From: Gautieria morchelliformis
Taxonomy: Eukaryota > Basidiomycota > Agaricomycetes > Gomphales > Gomphaceae
DNA: 64,000 nucleotides
Assembly: GCA_015179125.1 (NCBI GenBank)
Contig: WHVA01000440.1
Location: 31,383-95,382 of the forward strand
Direction of reading: 5' to 3'
Position numbers and translations under genes: made by a program. The notes below the pieces were generated by a model. That model was not told the origin of the DNA, did no database searches, and saw only the letters and a list, made by a program, of their open reading frames with translations. Of this stretch, positions 33,483 to 45,800 are shown piece by piece (within the stretch, counting starts at the first letter, position 1; every line of letters starts with the position of its first letter).

Positions 33483-36400
33483 TTACACATGTGTCCGAGG
33501 TTCAGGGCGCATATATGGCTCGGAGGGGGCGGGGTCTATGTCAGAGGCAGTTGGCGATGATATTATCTGGGCTACTTCCTGGTCGTGCAGTAAAGCAGCT
33601 TGTCGCGCTACAGTGGCACGTTCAAACTCTGGTTCAGACGGAGCCTTAACAACCATATTAGTTTCCTCCTGATAGTCTTCCAACGCTTCGCGGAATAGGA
33701 CCATCCAAGGGTGACCCATGAGCTCAACAGCGGTCGGGCGCCGCATGGGGTCAATGGTTAGGCATTGTTTGATGAAATTAATGCCGAGTTCACTGAGCTG
33801 GTCTGATTCGGGTAGGGGAGGATGCTGAGTGGCAACACCGATGTGAAACATAATAGCCCTGTATGAGAAGCCATCAGCTGCGAAATCGACAGGGAAACTC
33901 ATACCATTCATTGTCCAGGTTACTCCACGGCTTGCGACCAGTGGCAAATTCTAGGACGACACAGCCCATTGACCAGATATCCATAGCGCCGTGGCGACCA
34001 CGCTTGTCGTTCTTAATAACTTCAGGCGACATATACATGGGTGTTCCCGTCAGACTGTTATTGGCCATGCCTGGCGGCATGCCCGGGGCATTGTTGGGTT
34101 GGCCTACCCGAGAACGCTGAATAGTTCTCTGGTTTTTCGCCAGCACTTTCGCCGCGCCGAAGTCAACAAATTTGATGACACCCAGGTGATCCAGTAATAT
34201 ATCTGTAGCTCCATTGAGTACAAGGTGCCACAAAAAAATAAAAGGGGCTCGCTGTCTGGTTTAATGTCCCGATGGACTATACCCTTCGAATGGAGATACG
34301 CCAAACCTTCCAACATCTGCATGGTATACACTTGGATGATACCTTCGTCCTCTATTCTGCCGAGTTCGAGCAACGCTGACAGGCTGCCACCTTGGCAGTA
34401 CTCCTCGAAAATATAGACCTTGTCGCGGTGGACTTCAATCCCATAGTATTCGACAACATTTGGGTGATGAAGCATCTCCATTACTTGAAGTTCTTCGCGA
34501 ATCTGCGAGTAGAGATTAGGAAGTGGGGAAACATCCTGGTATCGAATCTCTTTGACAGCCATCAAGGAGCCAGTATCCAAATTCACGGCCAGGTATACCG
34601 ACCCAAAGGCGCCTGCACCAATGAACCGCCCTTGCTGCCATCGTATTGATATATTTGAGCTCGAGGAAGCCAAAAAGACAAGTGATCTGTCTTCCGGTTT
34701 TTCATTATCCAAAACACGACCAATCATCCGCTGATCAGCCTCGACGTCCGTCCGACGATTCTCTAAATCCCGTAATGCGCGAATTGCATCCTCCCAGAAT
34801 AAGCGGACGCTGCGGTTGGCAATGAAATGTGGGGTTGGGGCGACCTTACTTTCTTCTGATCCAGATGCTAACCAAGGGTCATTTTCATCCTTGCTTGCCT
34901 CCAAAGCCTGGTGTCGTTGGAGCTCCTCTTGACGCTCCCTCTCCTTCTTTGCTTCATAGCTAGAGCGTGCACCTAAAATATCAAAATGGCTGATTAAAAG
35001 GGTCATACAGCTTGCAACCTTTTGTCTAAGGAGGCCGAATTCATCCTCGGGGAGGTGAAGAATATTGTTATGTCGGGTTCGTAAAAGGGTAAATTCCAGA
35101 GCCATCACAGCCCACCGAAAGGTTTTCCGGTCTGTGGGGTCACAGTCGTCGCAAATGAACGCGACCCAGGAGATTGCCAACCGCGTCAATAGACGATTGA
35201 ACCTGATCCATGTGGCTCTATCCATGTGCTTCTGCACATGCTGGCCGTGCTCCGAAGCAAAGCTGAACCAATTTTCTAGAAGTTCTTGACACTTTTCTAC
35301 GCCTGTGAGTGCACGTTGCACCGGGTGTACAGAATTCACGATTGCCTCCGCCAGGCGGTTAGTAGCACGAACAATCTTCCGCAACTCCCGGTTCACAGAT
35401 GGTAAATGAGCTTGCTCTTCCGTGATACAACGAACAGTACCAAGGGAAGTCTGGGCGTCTACCATGTCGTCATTGTCCATGAAGAAAATATCGGTGAAGA
35501 TATTCTTGGCTTCGACCAATCGATCGTGTCCACCGTCCGCAACCAAGCGCACGCGATTATCCTTTAAATCCAAATCAACCTTGGGAACTTCGAGCATCAA
35601 GACAAGTCCATGCCACACGAATTGCTCTGTTGGGGACAGAAGAAGAAGGTATCCGACGCTTTCCTCTTCGTCGTTAAGATGGTCCGTCTGTTCTTCAACT
35701 TGAAATCGGGCTCCAACTGTTAACCCTGACAACGGCTGATTGCCGATGTCTGTTTTGGTGTGGTATGCCTTCTGAAGAATACGCCTGATGGATTCCGGGC
35801 GATCACGAAGGCTGGGTGATGCAACAACATATTTCCCCTCCTCTTCAAAAGACTCGGTGTAAACCAGGAAATGGTCAGTGGCTACCAGTGCACTGATGAA
35901 GATGTCCAGTTTGACGCTTTCGAGCGTGTACTCGGCAGAATTGCTATACCGTTGGGTCAGAACCCTGCACGGAGAGCGTTAGGGTTGGTAAGACTTGTTC
36001 TCAGTCGTGTCAGATGTTCAATTTCTTCGCACCTAACGTATCGCTGCAGCTTTCTGTACCGTAACCGAACACTGTCAAGGACTTTACTGAACCAGCCCAC
36101 CATCTGCTCGTCCGACATCTCATTTGCTCGTCCCACTAGCCCTGGTGGAATGGGATCGTCCTTATAGCCATTGACTTCCACGGGTCCAGTGCCAGGAGGG
36201 AACTGATCCTCTTTGGGCCGACATTTCATCGACGGTACAAGTAACTGTGTTTCGAAGTAGTCTATAACTCGGATCATGAGACGATTCGTAAGAGAACTTG
36301 AAACGCAAGGAGATTAAAATCCTCGCAGGAAGTAAGAGATGGCATTGTAACATACCAAAGCTGTTCTGCGACCAGGAGTGAGCCCTCTTCGGTGGCTGTG

Positions 36401-38037
36401 CTGACCTCGGTAAAAACATTGGATTGAGCTTCTAGAACATCAGTTTCTTTGAAATAAGTCCCCTTGGTTCCACTCTTAAGTTTCCAGTGGATAAGCTTGA
36501 AAAAGAAACGGAGAGCGTCCAAAATTGCATTATCATAGGTGGCAGGGATACATCGAGGCAACGTCCAATTACCTTCTGGCACAGGAGCCAGTAAACGCTG
36601 ATACTCTTTCTTGACGGTACAAGCGAGACCGATGGATACTTTGAAGTCCTCCAGCAATTGATCTATAATGAGAACCTCCGGATCTCTGACCTTGGAAGCG
36701 TAATCCAGCCTGACATGGATAGATGCTTCCATAAGTCTCGAAGGGAAGCTCGCGATCTGGACAAGCTCATTCTCAAAGCCAGGTAAGTTCAGTTTCCTAA
36801 ACACAGGAGCATGATTTATCAAACTCGCTCGCGACTGGCTAATGAGGGTATGCAGAGTTGTCAAGGATCCTCTTTCGAAGGTCTCTTGCAGTGAAACCTC
36901 CTTGAGGACCCGCTCCACAAATGTGGACGGATCGGCATGGTCAGTGGTGCCATTTGGAGAAGAAACAAGGGGGCGGTGAGGATGTAAACCTATGGGAACT
37001 TCTGCGGTGGTGTTAGGTTGCGTGACATCTAGGGTCTCACTGCCGGTCCATTTCCGGAGACGAGCCAAGTGAACTCTGAGACGTGTGCCAACATTATACC
37101 ACGCGATGAGCGCGTCGCAGTGTGTCTGAAATTCGGCTTCTGTGGTGATGGGTTTGTCAGCGTACATCGCCTTGAGGCTTGGATACAGCGATTGGGCGAA
37201 TTCAAGACGGTTAAGCAGACCACCGACCAGAGTAGTTGCCAACACAGACCGAGAAGTTGGATCAGCGTCCGCAGGCGGTTCGAAACGAAACGACAATATT
37301 TCGGTGATGACTGGGTCAACCGTCCTCAATCGTCGCTCTGTGAGACGTTTCTTCTCCTCTGACTCGCTGCGACGTCGGAGACGCGCCCGTATGCCTAACC
37401 AAATGTCTAGCTGTCGGTTGTGCTCAACCGACGCGTCCAGAGCGACAGCTATTCGCGTTTTTTCCGATTTGAGAACATCGCCGTCCAAAACTGAAGCCAA
37501 CATGATCTGCCATTCCAACCGTTCTCTCTCTTGTGGTGTGACCGTATCTAGAGACTCCGGTTCGGGGATGGGGGAGAATCGTTCATGGGCATCGATACCG
37601 ACAGCTCTACTAGTAACAACCTCCTCGTCCTCGCTCTCCCCACCGTCAATGAGTTGGCCCAACCCCCGCTGGAAATAATGGATGTCCGGATCCTCCTTCA
37701 AGTAGTTATCTGTAGTTTCCGTGTTTCTGAAACGTTGGACAAACTTAGAATAGATGTCGGAATACACAGGAGCATTTCCTGGGGATACAGACGGTGCGTC
37801 AATGCCAGAGGCCACGGATACAGGCGGTGAGAAAGGAGATGGGTACGAGGCATTTGATTTGAGTTTATATTTGAGCCTGGAGGAACTTGGAGGAGAGCTG
37901 ATGCCTGTGGAGGGATCATGTCGCATTGTCGTCGCCCACTGGTCGTCCTCCTCGCCCTCCTCTTCGACCGTGTCTTCTACATGGGGGTAGAGGCTGGGTG
38001 TGTGGCGTAATGCAGCCTGTGAGCTGTTACGAGGCAT
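33483..38037 (-). CDS. SSK2: MAP kinase kinase kinase, Ssk2/Ssk22 type (HOG pathway)
   Basis: A minus-strand gene of about 1,400 codons starting MPRNSSQAALRHTPSLYP at 38,037 with few introns. The N-terminus is acidic and Ser-rich. The large middle region (RLEWQIMLASVLDGDVLKS, EKTRIAVALD) is the conserved regulatory block of fungal Ssk2 and animal MEKK4 proteins. The kinase domain near 33.5-34.7 kb has the glycine loop IGAGAFGSVY, AVKEIRY, HRDIKPDN interrupted by an intron, VDFGAAKV, TPMYMSPEVI and DIWSMGCVVLEFATG. Ssk2 receives the Sln1-Ypd1-Ssk1 phosphorelay signal and phosphorylates Pbs2 to activate Hog1 in osmotic stress. It converges with the membrane-protein gene (214 bp apart) and diverges from the DRG1 gene. 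Confidence 0.93.
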
Positions 38038-38145
38038 GAAAGGTCAGCACCGAGAGGTTCTCTAGTGCACGCGTGCGTTCAGCAGGTGGGTCCCTATGGG
38101 TTCTGTGTGCAGCTTCTAGCCTGGTTATACCAAGTGTACGACACC
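38038..38145. promoter_or_regulatory. Shared 108-bp head-to-head promoter region (MAPKKK / DRG1)
   Basis: The start codons of the minus-strand MAPKKK (38,037) and the plus-strand GTPase (38,146) are 108 bp apart, so both promoters and 5' leaders must share or overlap. No clear TATA box was seen. Confidence 0.6.
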
Positions 38146-40510
38146 ATGGGTCTCACAGAAAAGGTATATTGTTTATCGAGCTTGGGCTCTCGTTCTCAAC
38201 AATGTTGTTCCAGATTAAGCAAATAGAGGGTGCGCGTCCTTGACATGATAGAGACACATTGTTGTAACATTACTCGTGATGAAGAGGAGATGGCTAGGAG
38301 TGGGTTCTCTTCGATTTACCAATATATGCATTTGAATCAGGTCCCTTATAGCGCAGAAGAACAAAGTACAACTCGAGTTTTCATTGCGCTACTCATCGAA
38401 TTAAACTTGACATTCCATAGGCAACCGAGTATCACCTAGGGTAAGTGGATGGAGCCTATCTGTACCCTTTGTATGAAGACAGTCACGACACTCAGACTTC
38501 TAAAAGCCAAGCTCGCTAGATATAGGGCTCAACTTCTGGAGCCCGCCTCGAAGTCAGGTCCTGCGGGACAAGGTTTTGACGTCCAGAAGAGCGGTGGTGG
38601 GTCTTGCTCCACTACGTTCATACCCACCTAACGAGACCTTTGATTTTGAAAGATGCGCGGGTGGCCTTAATAGGTCCGAATTATCCTTGATCTCCTTGAC
38701 CGTCTCTCGTTAATTTCTCTTCGCCCAGGGTTTCCTAGCGTTGGGAAATCTACGCTGCTTTCCAAGACAACCCATACTGGTAATTTTAATGGTGTGACTG
38801 ATACATTGGATCGTTGACACATCAGCGTGCCACCCAGCATCCGCCGCAGCGGCCTACGAATTCACGACCCTAACAGTATGTATGGTGTATAAGTAAAGAG
38901 ATTATCTCAAGCTTTATGCAAGGCTATACCTGGCGTCATTGAATATTCTGGGGCGAGAATACAACTACTAGACTTGCCCGGCATCGTTGAAGGCGCTAGT
39001 CAAGGTATGTTCCACCCCCAAGCTGATGACAAAATACCACTGGTCATCAGGTCGCGGTCGAGGGCGACAAGTTGTTTCAGGTGTGCTTAGGATATAATTT
39101 GCTGTTATCTCTATCACACCTTTCCTATCCAGTGGCCAAGACTGCCGATCTGATCATTATCATGTTGGATGCTACGAAATCCCATGAGCAGCGAAGACTA
39201 CTCGAGATCGAGCTGGATGCAGTGGGAATTAGACTTAACAAGCGTAGACCTGACGTTGTGTTCAAGCAACGCTCCACGGGCGGGGTGGGTCTTTCCACAT
39301 TTTTGAGACGGACTCTCATCGAAGCATGCAGATAACTGCGAGTTCAAGGTCTTTTCGATGTTATCCTCTAATATCTGATAGCTTCTCAGCTAAATACTAC
39401 CGTCAAACTAACGAAAATCGACGAAAAAACAATTCGAACCGTCTTGGCTGGTTGTTCGTGATAAAGCCTGCCTTATCCGCTGTTTTATATCTCAGGTCTC
39501 TTTCCAGACAAAATCCACAATTGTGACGTTATGATTCGAGAGGTACAGTTTACTCCATTAATGAGTATTGTGTTATATTGATCACCCTCCGTAGGACGTA
39601 AGAGGGCCCTGTACTTGGCCTCTTGCAGGTGTCCTTAGCTTTTTACAAACAGATCACTATCGACGAATTTATTGACGTGCTCATTGGTAAGTTCTTGATG
39701 CCGGCTTTTACCTTGCATCCTGTAACCCATTATCCAGGCACCCGCAAGTACTTGCCTTGTCTCTGTGAGTGGTTCCCGTTTTGCCGAGGAATTGCGTGTC
39801 CTATGTTTCTCTTTTTTAAGATGTGTTCAACAAGATCGATTCCATCAGCCTGGAGCAAGTTGACAAGTTAGCCAGAGAAGATTATTCTGTGGTGATCAGC
39901 TGCGAAATGGGCCTGAACCTTGACGGTCTACTCGAGCGGATATGGGAGGTTTGTGGATAGGCTCCCCGTGTTCCCATCTTACTAGTGCGTCTAGGAATTG
40001 GGCTTAGTCAAGGTCTATACAAAGAAACGCGGAGATCACCCGGACCTTTCAGATCCAATTGTCCGTTTCGTTTGTTCTCTCTGATGAATAATCTAAACTT
40101 TTTGCATCAGTGTCTACGAAAGGGCGCAACAATCACTGATGTGTGCAACGGCATCCATCGATCGCTGGCCACGAATTTTCGCTATGCGTTGGTTTGGTGC
40201 GTTTGGTGCATCTTGACGATAAATGAGCACCTCGTGAGCTGATGCTTGAATACAGGGTAAGAACAACTCTTATGTAGAACTTGGTCTCTCATGTATTTAT
40301 TAGGGACGATCTTCCAAATTTGCGCCGCACGCACAGAAGGTGAGAGCTTGAGAGCATTGGATCCCACTTGAGACCCCTTCGAGTAATGATTTAAACAGGT
40401 TGGTTTAACGCATCTGGTCCAAGATGAGGATGTCGTCAGCAGTAAGTCCTGAAGCTTTCTTTCGAAGAGACTCGAAGCCATATGTCTGTTTCGTAGTATT
40501 CACGAAATGA
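38146..40510 (+). CDS. RBG1: DRG1/Rbg1 GTPase (developmentally regulated GTP-binding protein)
   Basis: A multi-exon gene with short exons. The start MGLTEKIKQIEEEMARTQKN is assembled from several exons between 38,146 and about 38,400, then [18 protein letters not shown]-binding motifs: G1 [14 protein letters not shown] after the intron ending at 38,728, the Drg/Obg signature [15 protein letters not shown]3 [21 protein letters not shown]4 FNKID near 39,830 and G5-like ISCEMG. A TGS domain follows ([33 protein letters not shown]), and the end reads DEDVVSIFTK, stop 40,508-40,510. Rbg1 binds translating ribosomes with Tma46/DFRP1 and helps resolve stalled translation. About a dozen introns, typical of basidiomycetes. 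Confidence 0.93.
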
Positions 40511-40724
40511 TTGATCGGCCAACGCCAAGGAAGTTGCTACAGTGACGGTTAACCTGTGAATAGAAATAGTCAAGTATCGTGGCGCATCAATTGATTACTG
40601 TAACTATCCATGGATGCAGTACGTAAGTATGACGAGTACGGTGCCCGAAACGAGGCTCGGCTAGATAACCAGGCTAGAGATTCTTGTTCACTTGTAGATA
40701 ACGTATAAGCAATGTCTAATAATA

Positions 40725-41024
40725 ATGAAAGTTGCTTCCGAGCAACCTGCCGAGCCTGGCCGAGCACTCCGGACGTGTGTCCTCTGTGGCCAGGGTGGTC
40801 TCATGTTGTGCAACCCTTGCGATATGAGAGCCCGAATGTTAAATCTTCACACCACCGAGCATCCTAAGCTGGTATATAAGGATACCACAATGACTGGGCG
40901 ACGTACAAGTACTACTAGCGCTGGCAGTGGCATCAAACCAAATCTCACGTACAGCGTGCCACCAAGAGTCTTATCCATCGATTATCAGACAGTTGCGGCG
41001 GTACTTATCGTGTCCTCGACTTGA
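40725..41024 (+). CDS. Short hypothetical ORF with a CxxC...CxxC motif
   Basis: A 99-codon frame from ATG 40,725. It contains CVLCGQGGLMLCNPCDMRAR, which has the spacing of a compact zinc-binding site and distantly recalls the LCNPC end of GATA fingers, but the WR loop is missing. No further domain follows. It could be a remnant exon, a small real gene, or chance; its position between two well-defined genes with room for a promoter allows any of these. Confidence 0.3.
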   Translation: MKVASEQPAEPGRALRTCVLCGQGGLMLCNPCDMRARMLNLHTTEHPKLVYKDTTMTGRRTSTTSAGSGIKPNLTYSVPPRVLSIDYQTVAAVLIVSST

Positions 41025-41158
41025 GTCATAAAGCATCAGTTCCGGTATACGCGAAGTTACTTGTAGGTTGATGCTAGCACGCCCCACTACCTCTTCATTT
41101 CTCTTCAAACCTAACCAAATATTCACAATATTCCACGCTTAGTGTCATATTTGCGGTG

Positions 41159-42640
41159 ATGGCCACTCCACGTCATGCCGGGCCTGTCCAGTTCATCTTC
41201 CATGGAACCGGCAATTCTGGGTCAATACCATACATCCAATGCTTGACGGCACCAGAGGGAACAGAAGCCTGCGAGACATGTTTGTCAACACTACGACCCG
41301 AGGGGAAGAAGAACATCAGACGAAATACAGGCGGTGTGCTTCATGTAGACCGTCCGAGTGGTGGAAAGGCGTACGCCGTCCATGGCAGCTATCTCGGACA
41401 TCAATTCTGACCCGCTGCATGTGCAGAACAATCGTCATAGATGTTGGGAAGAACTTTGCTGCCTCTGCACTAGGTACGCACTGACCCTGCTACTGCCATG
41501 GCTCAGAAACGCGGAGACTAAATCAACTTGACCAATGAGAGTGGTTCCCTAAATATGGATTGCGGAGGATCGACGCAGTGATCATTTCACATGCGCACGC
41601 GGACGCCATGAACGGGCTTGATGACCTCAGAGGTGGGTGGTAGCCCATTCGCTTTTTCGTTTTCATACTAATGACGACAAGGTTGGACTCTTGGCGGGGC
41701 GATTCAAACTCATATCGACGTGTATACCTCCCAGGCAACGTTTACACAAGTGGAACGTGCATTCCCATATCTTGTCTCAAAAGAGTTTGCCTCTGGAGGC
41801 GGGGACGTAAGTCCCAGATGGGCTCCCTGACTCAATATTTGAAGAAAAAAATGGTTCACTACAGGTTCCTCAATTTCAATGGCATATTATAGAAGCAAAT
41901 CGACCATTTGTAGTAGGAGACACGGGTGTGGAGGTCACACCTTTCATGGGTAAATTCTACTATATATATAAGCAGACAAGCCGCTGAAATTTTCTTACCC
42001 GGAAGTGCACCATGGAAGGTGGTTCAGTAGTGGTCCTTCACCGGGATGGCTGCCTACACCCGTTTCTAGTCACCCTTCGACGCCTCAATCAGTCCCTTCA
42101 ACACCTTTGTCAATTCCATCGACCCCTCAGCTGTCACCATCAACGACGCTACAGCCCGAGGCTTTATTATCTCCTGGAAACATTCACCCTTATCTCTGCT
42201 TCGGCTTCATCGTATACGACATGGTTTATATGTCAGATGTGTCATATATCCCTGAAGCCACCTGGGATGTCATTGAGGCGGCAAAAAAGAGGCCCTATTC
42301 CATCTTCGTCGTGGATTGTCTGTCAATCCAACCTCATACGTCACATTTTGGTTTGGCCCAGGCGGTTGCGGCAGCTCGAAGACTAGAAAGACTAGGGGGG
42401 AAGGGACTACGCACATACCTCGTTGGCTTCTCGCATGACGTACCACACTCGAAATGGATTGCGATAGGCAAGAGGCTCGAGTGTTCCGGCGACGAAGGCA
42501 ATCAGCAAGACGATAAATTCGTGAGTTCCTCCCTGGAAGACGTCCCGAAGGAACCGCCGTTGTGGCTTAGACCTGCGTACGATGGGCTGCGGGTCTTTCT
42601 GGGCGAGGATGGGCGTACGTGGCAAGACAGTGATGATTGA
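41159..42640 (+). CDS. Metallo-beta-lactamase-fold protein
   Basis: Starts at ATG 41,159 ([20 protein letters not shown]), with [15 protein letters not shown] typical of the first strand of this fungal MBL family. After introns, [10 protein letters not shown] and the metal-binding motif [18 protein letters not shown] follow. The motif is HxHxD with Ala in the last position, as in RNase Z- and PhnP-related branches. Then [35 protein letters not shown] with a candidate further His, a Ser/Pro-rich insert (about 42,050-42,160), [23 protein letters not shown] and the His-rich [10 protein letters not shown]. It is likely a zinc hydrolase of small phosphodiester or ester substrates; the substrate is unknown. 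The gene ends at 42,640, only 122 bp from the Helitron block. Confidence 0.85.
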
Positions 42641-43220
42641 ATGAACGGTACACTCTCAGGGGTGATGCATAATGCGTCATGATGGTGTCGCTGTTATTTA
42701 TAGTATACTGTATATCTGCGTAATACTAGCTTTATGTATGAATTCCATCCTTTATTATAATACTAGGTGGGTACCCGCGCTTCGCGCGGGGGTGTAGGTC
42801 AAGCGCCTTGGTAAGGTCAAATGCATCAGTAACGTCAAGTGAATCAGTGCATTGGGGTAAATAGGATCATGCAAAATATATCCCTGATCATATAGTATCA
42901 TGAATCATGTATGCACCCATGGAACAGCCGAACATGCAGAGCTCTCTCTCGACCTCTGGGATGGGCCTCCCAGCGACTCTAGACATGAAAGTGGTAATAG
43001 TCTTGACTGAATCATCAGAGATTATAAGATTGCGCCTATTGTCATAATCCACAGGTTTCAAAGCTTGTGCATTGTGAAATAGATCCAATAGTGATCTTGG
43101 GGATCCGGAATTTTGACAATGTGGTTATATCGATATGCCAGCTGATCCTCCGGTGACACTCTCACAGAACCAGAAACAATACCAAAATCAGAAATGGGGG
43201 AAGACCCAAAGTGCAGTTGG

Positions 43221-43890
43221 ATAGCATGTCCTCACATGTAACGTGTCCTCACAGGTAGCGTGTCCGCACAGGTAGCGTGTCCGCACAGGTAGCGTGTCCT
43301 CACAGGTAGCGTGTCCTCACAGGCAGCATGTCCCCACACGTAACATGTCCTCACAGGTAGTGTGTCCCCACACGTAACATGTCCTCACAGGTACCATGTC
43401 CCCACACGTAACGTGTCCCCACAGGTAGCGTGTCCCCACAGGTAGCGTGTCCTCACAGGTAGCATGTCCCCACACGTAATGTGTCCCCACAGGTAGCGTG
43501 TCCCCACAGGTAGCGTGTCCCCACCGGTAGCGTGTCCCCACCGGTAGCGTGTCCCCACCGGTAGCCTGTCCCCACCGGTAGCGTGTCCCCACATGTAATG
43601 TGTCCCCACTGGTAGCGTGTCCTCACACGTAACGTGTCCCCACACATAACATGTCCCACACGTAATGTGTCCTCACAGGCAGCGTGTCCCCACACGTAAC
43701 GTGTCCTCACAGGTAGCATGTCCCCACAGGTAGCGTGTCCTCACAGGTAGCATGTCCCCACACGTAACGTGTCCCCACCAGTAGCATGTCCCCACACATA
43801 ACATGTCCCACACGTAACGTGTCCTCACAGGTAGCGTGTCCTCACATGTAACTTGTCCTCACAGGTAGCGTGTCCTCACACATATCTTGT
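43221..43890. repeat. 17-bp minisatellite in Hel-1
   Basis: Roughly 39 tandem copies of GTGTCCTCACAGGTAGC and variants (CCCC/CCTC, ACACGTAAC, ACCGGTAGC, CCGCAC). Open minus-strand frames here are only the readout of the 17-mer and not genes. Confidence 0.93.
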
Positions 43891-43895
43891 CATTA

Positions 43896-44078
43896 ATTTT
43901 AGCAAAGCCTGGATAATTTATTGATATCTACCTTTTAAAAAAATGTCAAAAAATGTACAGTACATGTAACCTGAAGCTGGTATTAATTTTAGCAAAGTCA
44001 GGATAATTCATTGATATCTATACTTATTCTTCAACAGAAGATCAAAAAAAACACACTACATTAAAACAGAAGTTGCCA
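43896..44078. repeat. Diverged AT-rich tandem repeat (part 1)
   Basis: Units of about 80-90 bp containing TTTTAGCAAAG(C/T)C(A/T)GGATAAT, TTATTGATATCTA and a run like AAAAAATGTCAAAAAATGTACAGTACAT. The same unit recurs at 44,462-44,690 and in Hel-3 at 46,880-47,240, linking the two Helitrons. Confidence 0.75.
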
Positions 44079-44458
44079 TTACAGCGCTTTGCTGTACATA
44101 AGGCAGGTGCTGATTTTGTGTGTTTTAGCTGCGAGATTTAAAACAGCAATAACTCAGGTAATACTGCTCTGATTGCTTCGAAATTTTGAATATAGCTTTA
44201 TGTAGCTCATAGGCAGGGCAGAGAGTAATAACCTCACTAAAAATCAAGCAATTTGAAAATCCCAATTTTTGTGTGAATTTCAATGTGGATGAATTTTCTT
44301 GATGTTATTGTTCTATGCCCTGCCTATGATCTACATAAAGCTATATACAAAATTTCGAAGCAATCAGAGCAGTATTCCCTAAGTTATCACTGTTTTAAGT
44401 CTTGCAGCTAAAACACGTACAAATCAGCACCTGCCTTATGTACTGCAAAGGGCTGTAA
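44079..44458. mobile_element. FB-2: 380-bp foldback element in Hel-1
   Basis: The ends TTACAGCGCTTTGCTGTACA and TGTACTGCAAAGGGCTGTAA are inverted repeats. Complementary arms extend about 150 bp (GCAGGTGCTGATTT, GATTGCTTCGAAATTTTG, TAGCTTTATGTAG and complements), separated by a short AT-rich centre. No coding content. A TTA-ending terminus could suggest a TA or TTA target, not verifiable here. Confidence 0.8.
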
Positions 44459-44819
44459 CTTGAGCAAAGAAGTTATTGATATCCATTTGCGAAGAAATGT
44501 CAAAAAAATGTAAAGGATATTTAAGTTGGCTGTTATTGAGGTTAGCAAGTTGCATTTATTGATGTCTATTTGCGAAAAAATATCACAAAATGTACAGGAT
44601 ATGTAAGTTGGCTATTGTTAAGGTTAGCAAGTTAGGTTTATTGATAGCTATTTGCGAAAAAATATTGAAAAAATAAACAGGCCATTCAAGCAGAAGCTGG
44701 TGTCAATTCACAGCCAAAGGCAGAAAAGCCCAGAGAAGCCCAGAGACACCCAGAGACACCCAGAGCCAAGCCAAAGCAATAGTAAGCCCACCAGTACAAC
44801 CAGAACACAGAAAGACACC

Positions 44820-45059
44820 AGTGGGGAGTGCGGTTCTGCAGCATCGCTCTCTTTATACCAAGCGAAGGGTCGTGCACGGACCACCCTCGCGTATGGTCGC
44901 GACGAACGTGAACCGGTCACGTGAGCAGCGTCAATGGTCTGGCCTGGGCCTGGGCCTGGGGCTCGCGGCTGCGCCGCTCGCTCCACTGACCTAATTTTTA
45001 CATAACATTATTTGTCAGCGGCACCCACAACCACCCACCCCCCGTGTTTAACTCTTAGA
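44820..45059 (-). promoter_or_regulatory. Hel-1 5' region with TATA-like promoter block
   Basis: On the minus strand GGTATAAAGAG lies near 44,850-44,860, downstream of GC-rich sequence around TCGTGCACGGACCAC (plus reading) and CTCGCGGCTGCGCCGCTCG. Nearly the same block is at 58,590-58,800 in Hel-3, so it is a family feature. It reads towards the Helitron interior. Confidence 0.5.
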
Positions 45060-45800
45060 CTAGGTGGATACCCGCGCTTCGTGTGGGGGTGCAAGTCAAG
45101 CGCATCAGTAAGGTCAAACACATCAGCAAGGTCAAACACCTTCGGTAAATCAAACTTGGGATAAGTCAAACACATTTGGATAATAAAGTTTCCTTCAGAT
45201 AAGTAAAACACATCTTATTGATTCAAAGTAGCTCTAAGTAACACATCAAGGTAGGTAGTGTTATGACCATGCTGCTCGACCAACTCCGGTACCTCCGCAC
45301 CTCTGCCGACTCTATTCCACAACATCTGCACTTTGACCTTTTGATCCCCTTGTTCTTTACTATTCACATACTTCCCCTTTTGACTCCATTCACCAGCCCT
45401 CCCTACTTAACCCTTAGCATAGCAAGTCTGGAGCATCAGGAGTTCCATTTGTTCCACTATCAATTAGACCTACATGCCTATTGCTCTTAGTTCTACCTGG
45501 CACCCCCTTGTAGCTCCTCTTGTTCCATATTAGTTACTTACTCCATTCATCCTAGTTACTTTTGCTCACACCAGAATTGCTTACCTCTACCTTCTGACAT
45601 GTTGTCTCAGCACTTTGTATAAAACCCAGTCATGTATGCCTCTGTTCTGCAATCAGATAATTGACTATGATATGTGACTCCCTTTGCGCTGTTTCCTGTT
45701 CTTAGCACAGTGAGTACTTGCAAGGCCTCTGTCTCTCTGACCTCTGCCTTCCAACTCGATTTCTGATATCCAACTTAACTCGATTCTTGAACCCTTACCT
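45060..45800 (-). mobile_element. Hel-2: Helitron 3' end fragment, carrying an LTR-G copy
   Basis: CTAG at 45,060 followed by the hairpin region CCCGCGC-TTC-GTGTGGG (two C-to-T changes weaken the stem) and about 195 bp similar to the 3' end of Hel-3. From 45,259 the sequence is LTR-G. The 5' end of this Helitron is not visible; Hel-3 begins at 45,801. Confidence 0.65.
45259..45800 (+). repeat. LTR-G copy, truncated at right by Hel-3
   Basis: It starts TGTTATGACCATGC and follows the LTR at 27,092 through TATAAAACCCAGTCATGTATG (45,617-45,637) to GATTCTTGAACCC, then stops at the Helitron terminus at 45,801. Confidence 0.78.

Larger units (their letters stand above)
42763..45059 (-). mobile_element. 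Hel-1: non-autonomous Helitron
   Basis: On the minus strand it would start TCTAAGAGTTAAACACGG at 45,059 and end with hairpin CCCGCGC-GAA-GCGCGGG then CTAG at 42,763, preceded by A on the plus strand (A|CTAG context). These are Helitron hallmarks: 5' TC, 3' hairpin and CTRR, insertion at AT. No helicase or Rep frame is inside. It carries a 17-bp minisatellite, FB-2, diverged tandem repeats and, near its 5' end, a TATA-bearing block shared with Hel-3. Confidence 0.75.

Noticed and set aside
43317-43719. Three overlapping minus-strand ORFs of 86-91 codons rich in WGH/GDT
   Set aside because: They are the translation of a 17-bp tandem repeat, which cycles through all frames; no real gene.
43221-43890. 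CRISPR-like array
   Set aside because: Units are contiguous 17-mers without unique spacers, in a eukaryotic Helitron.
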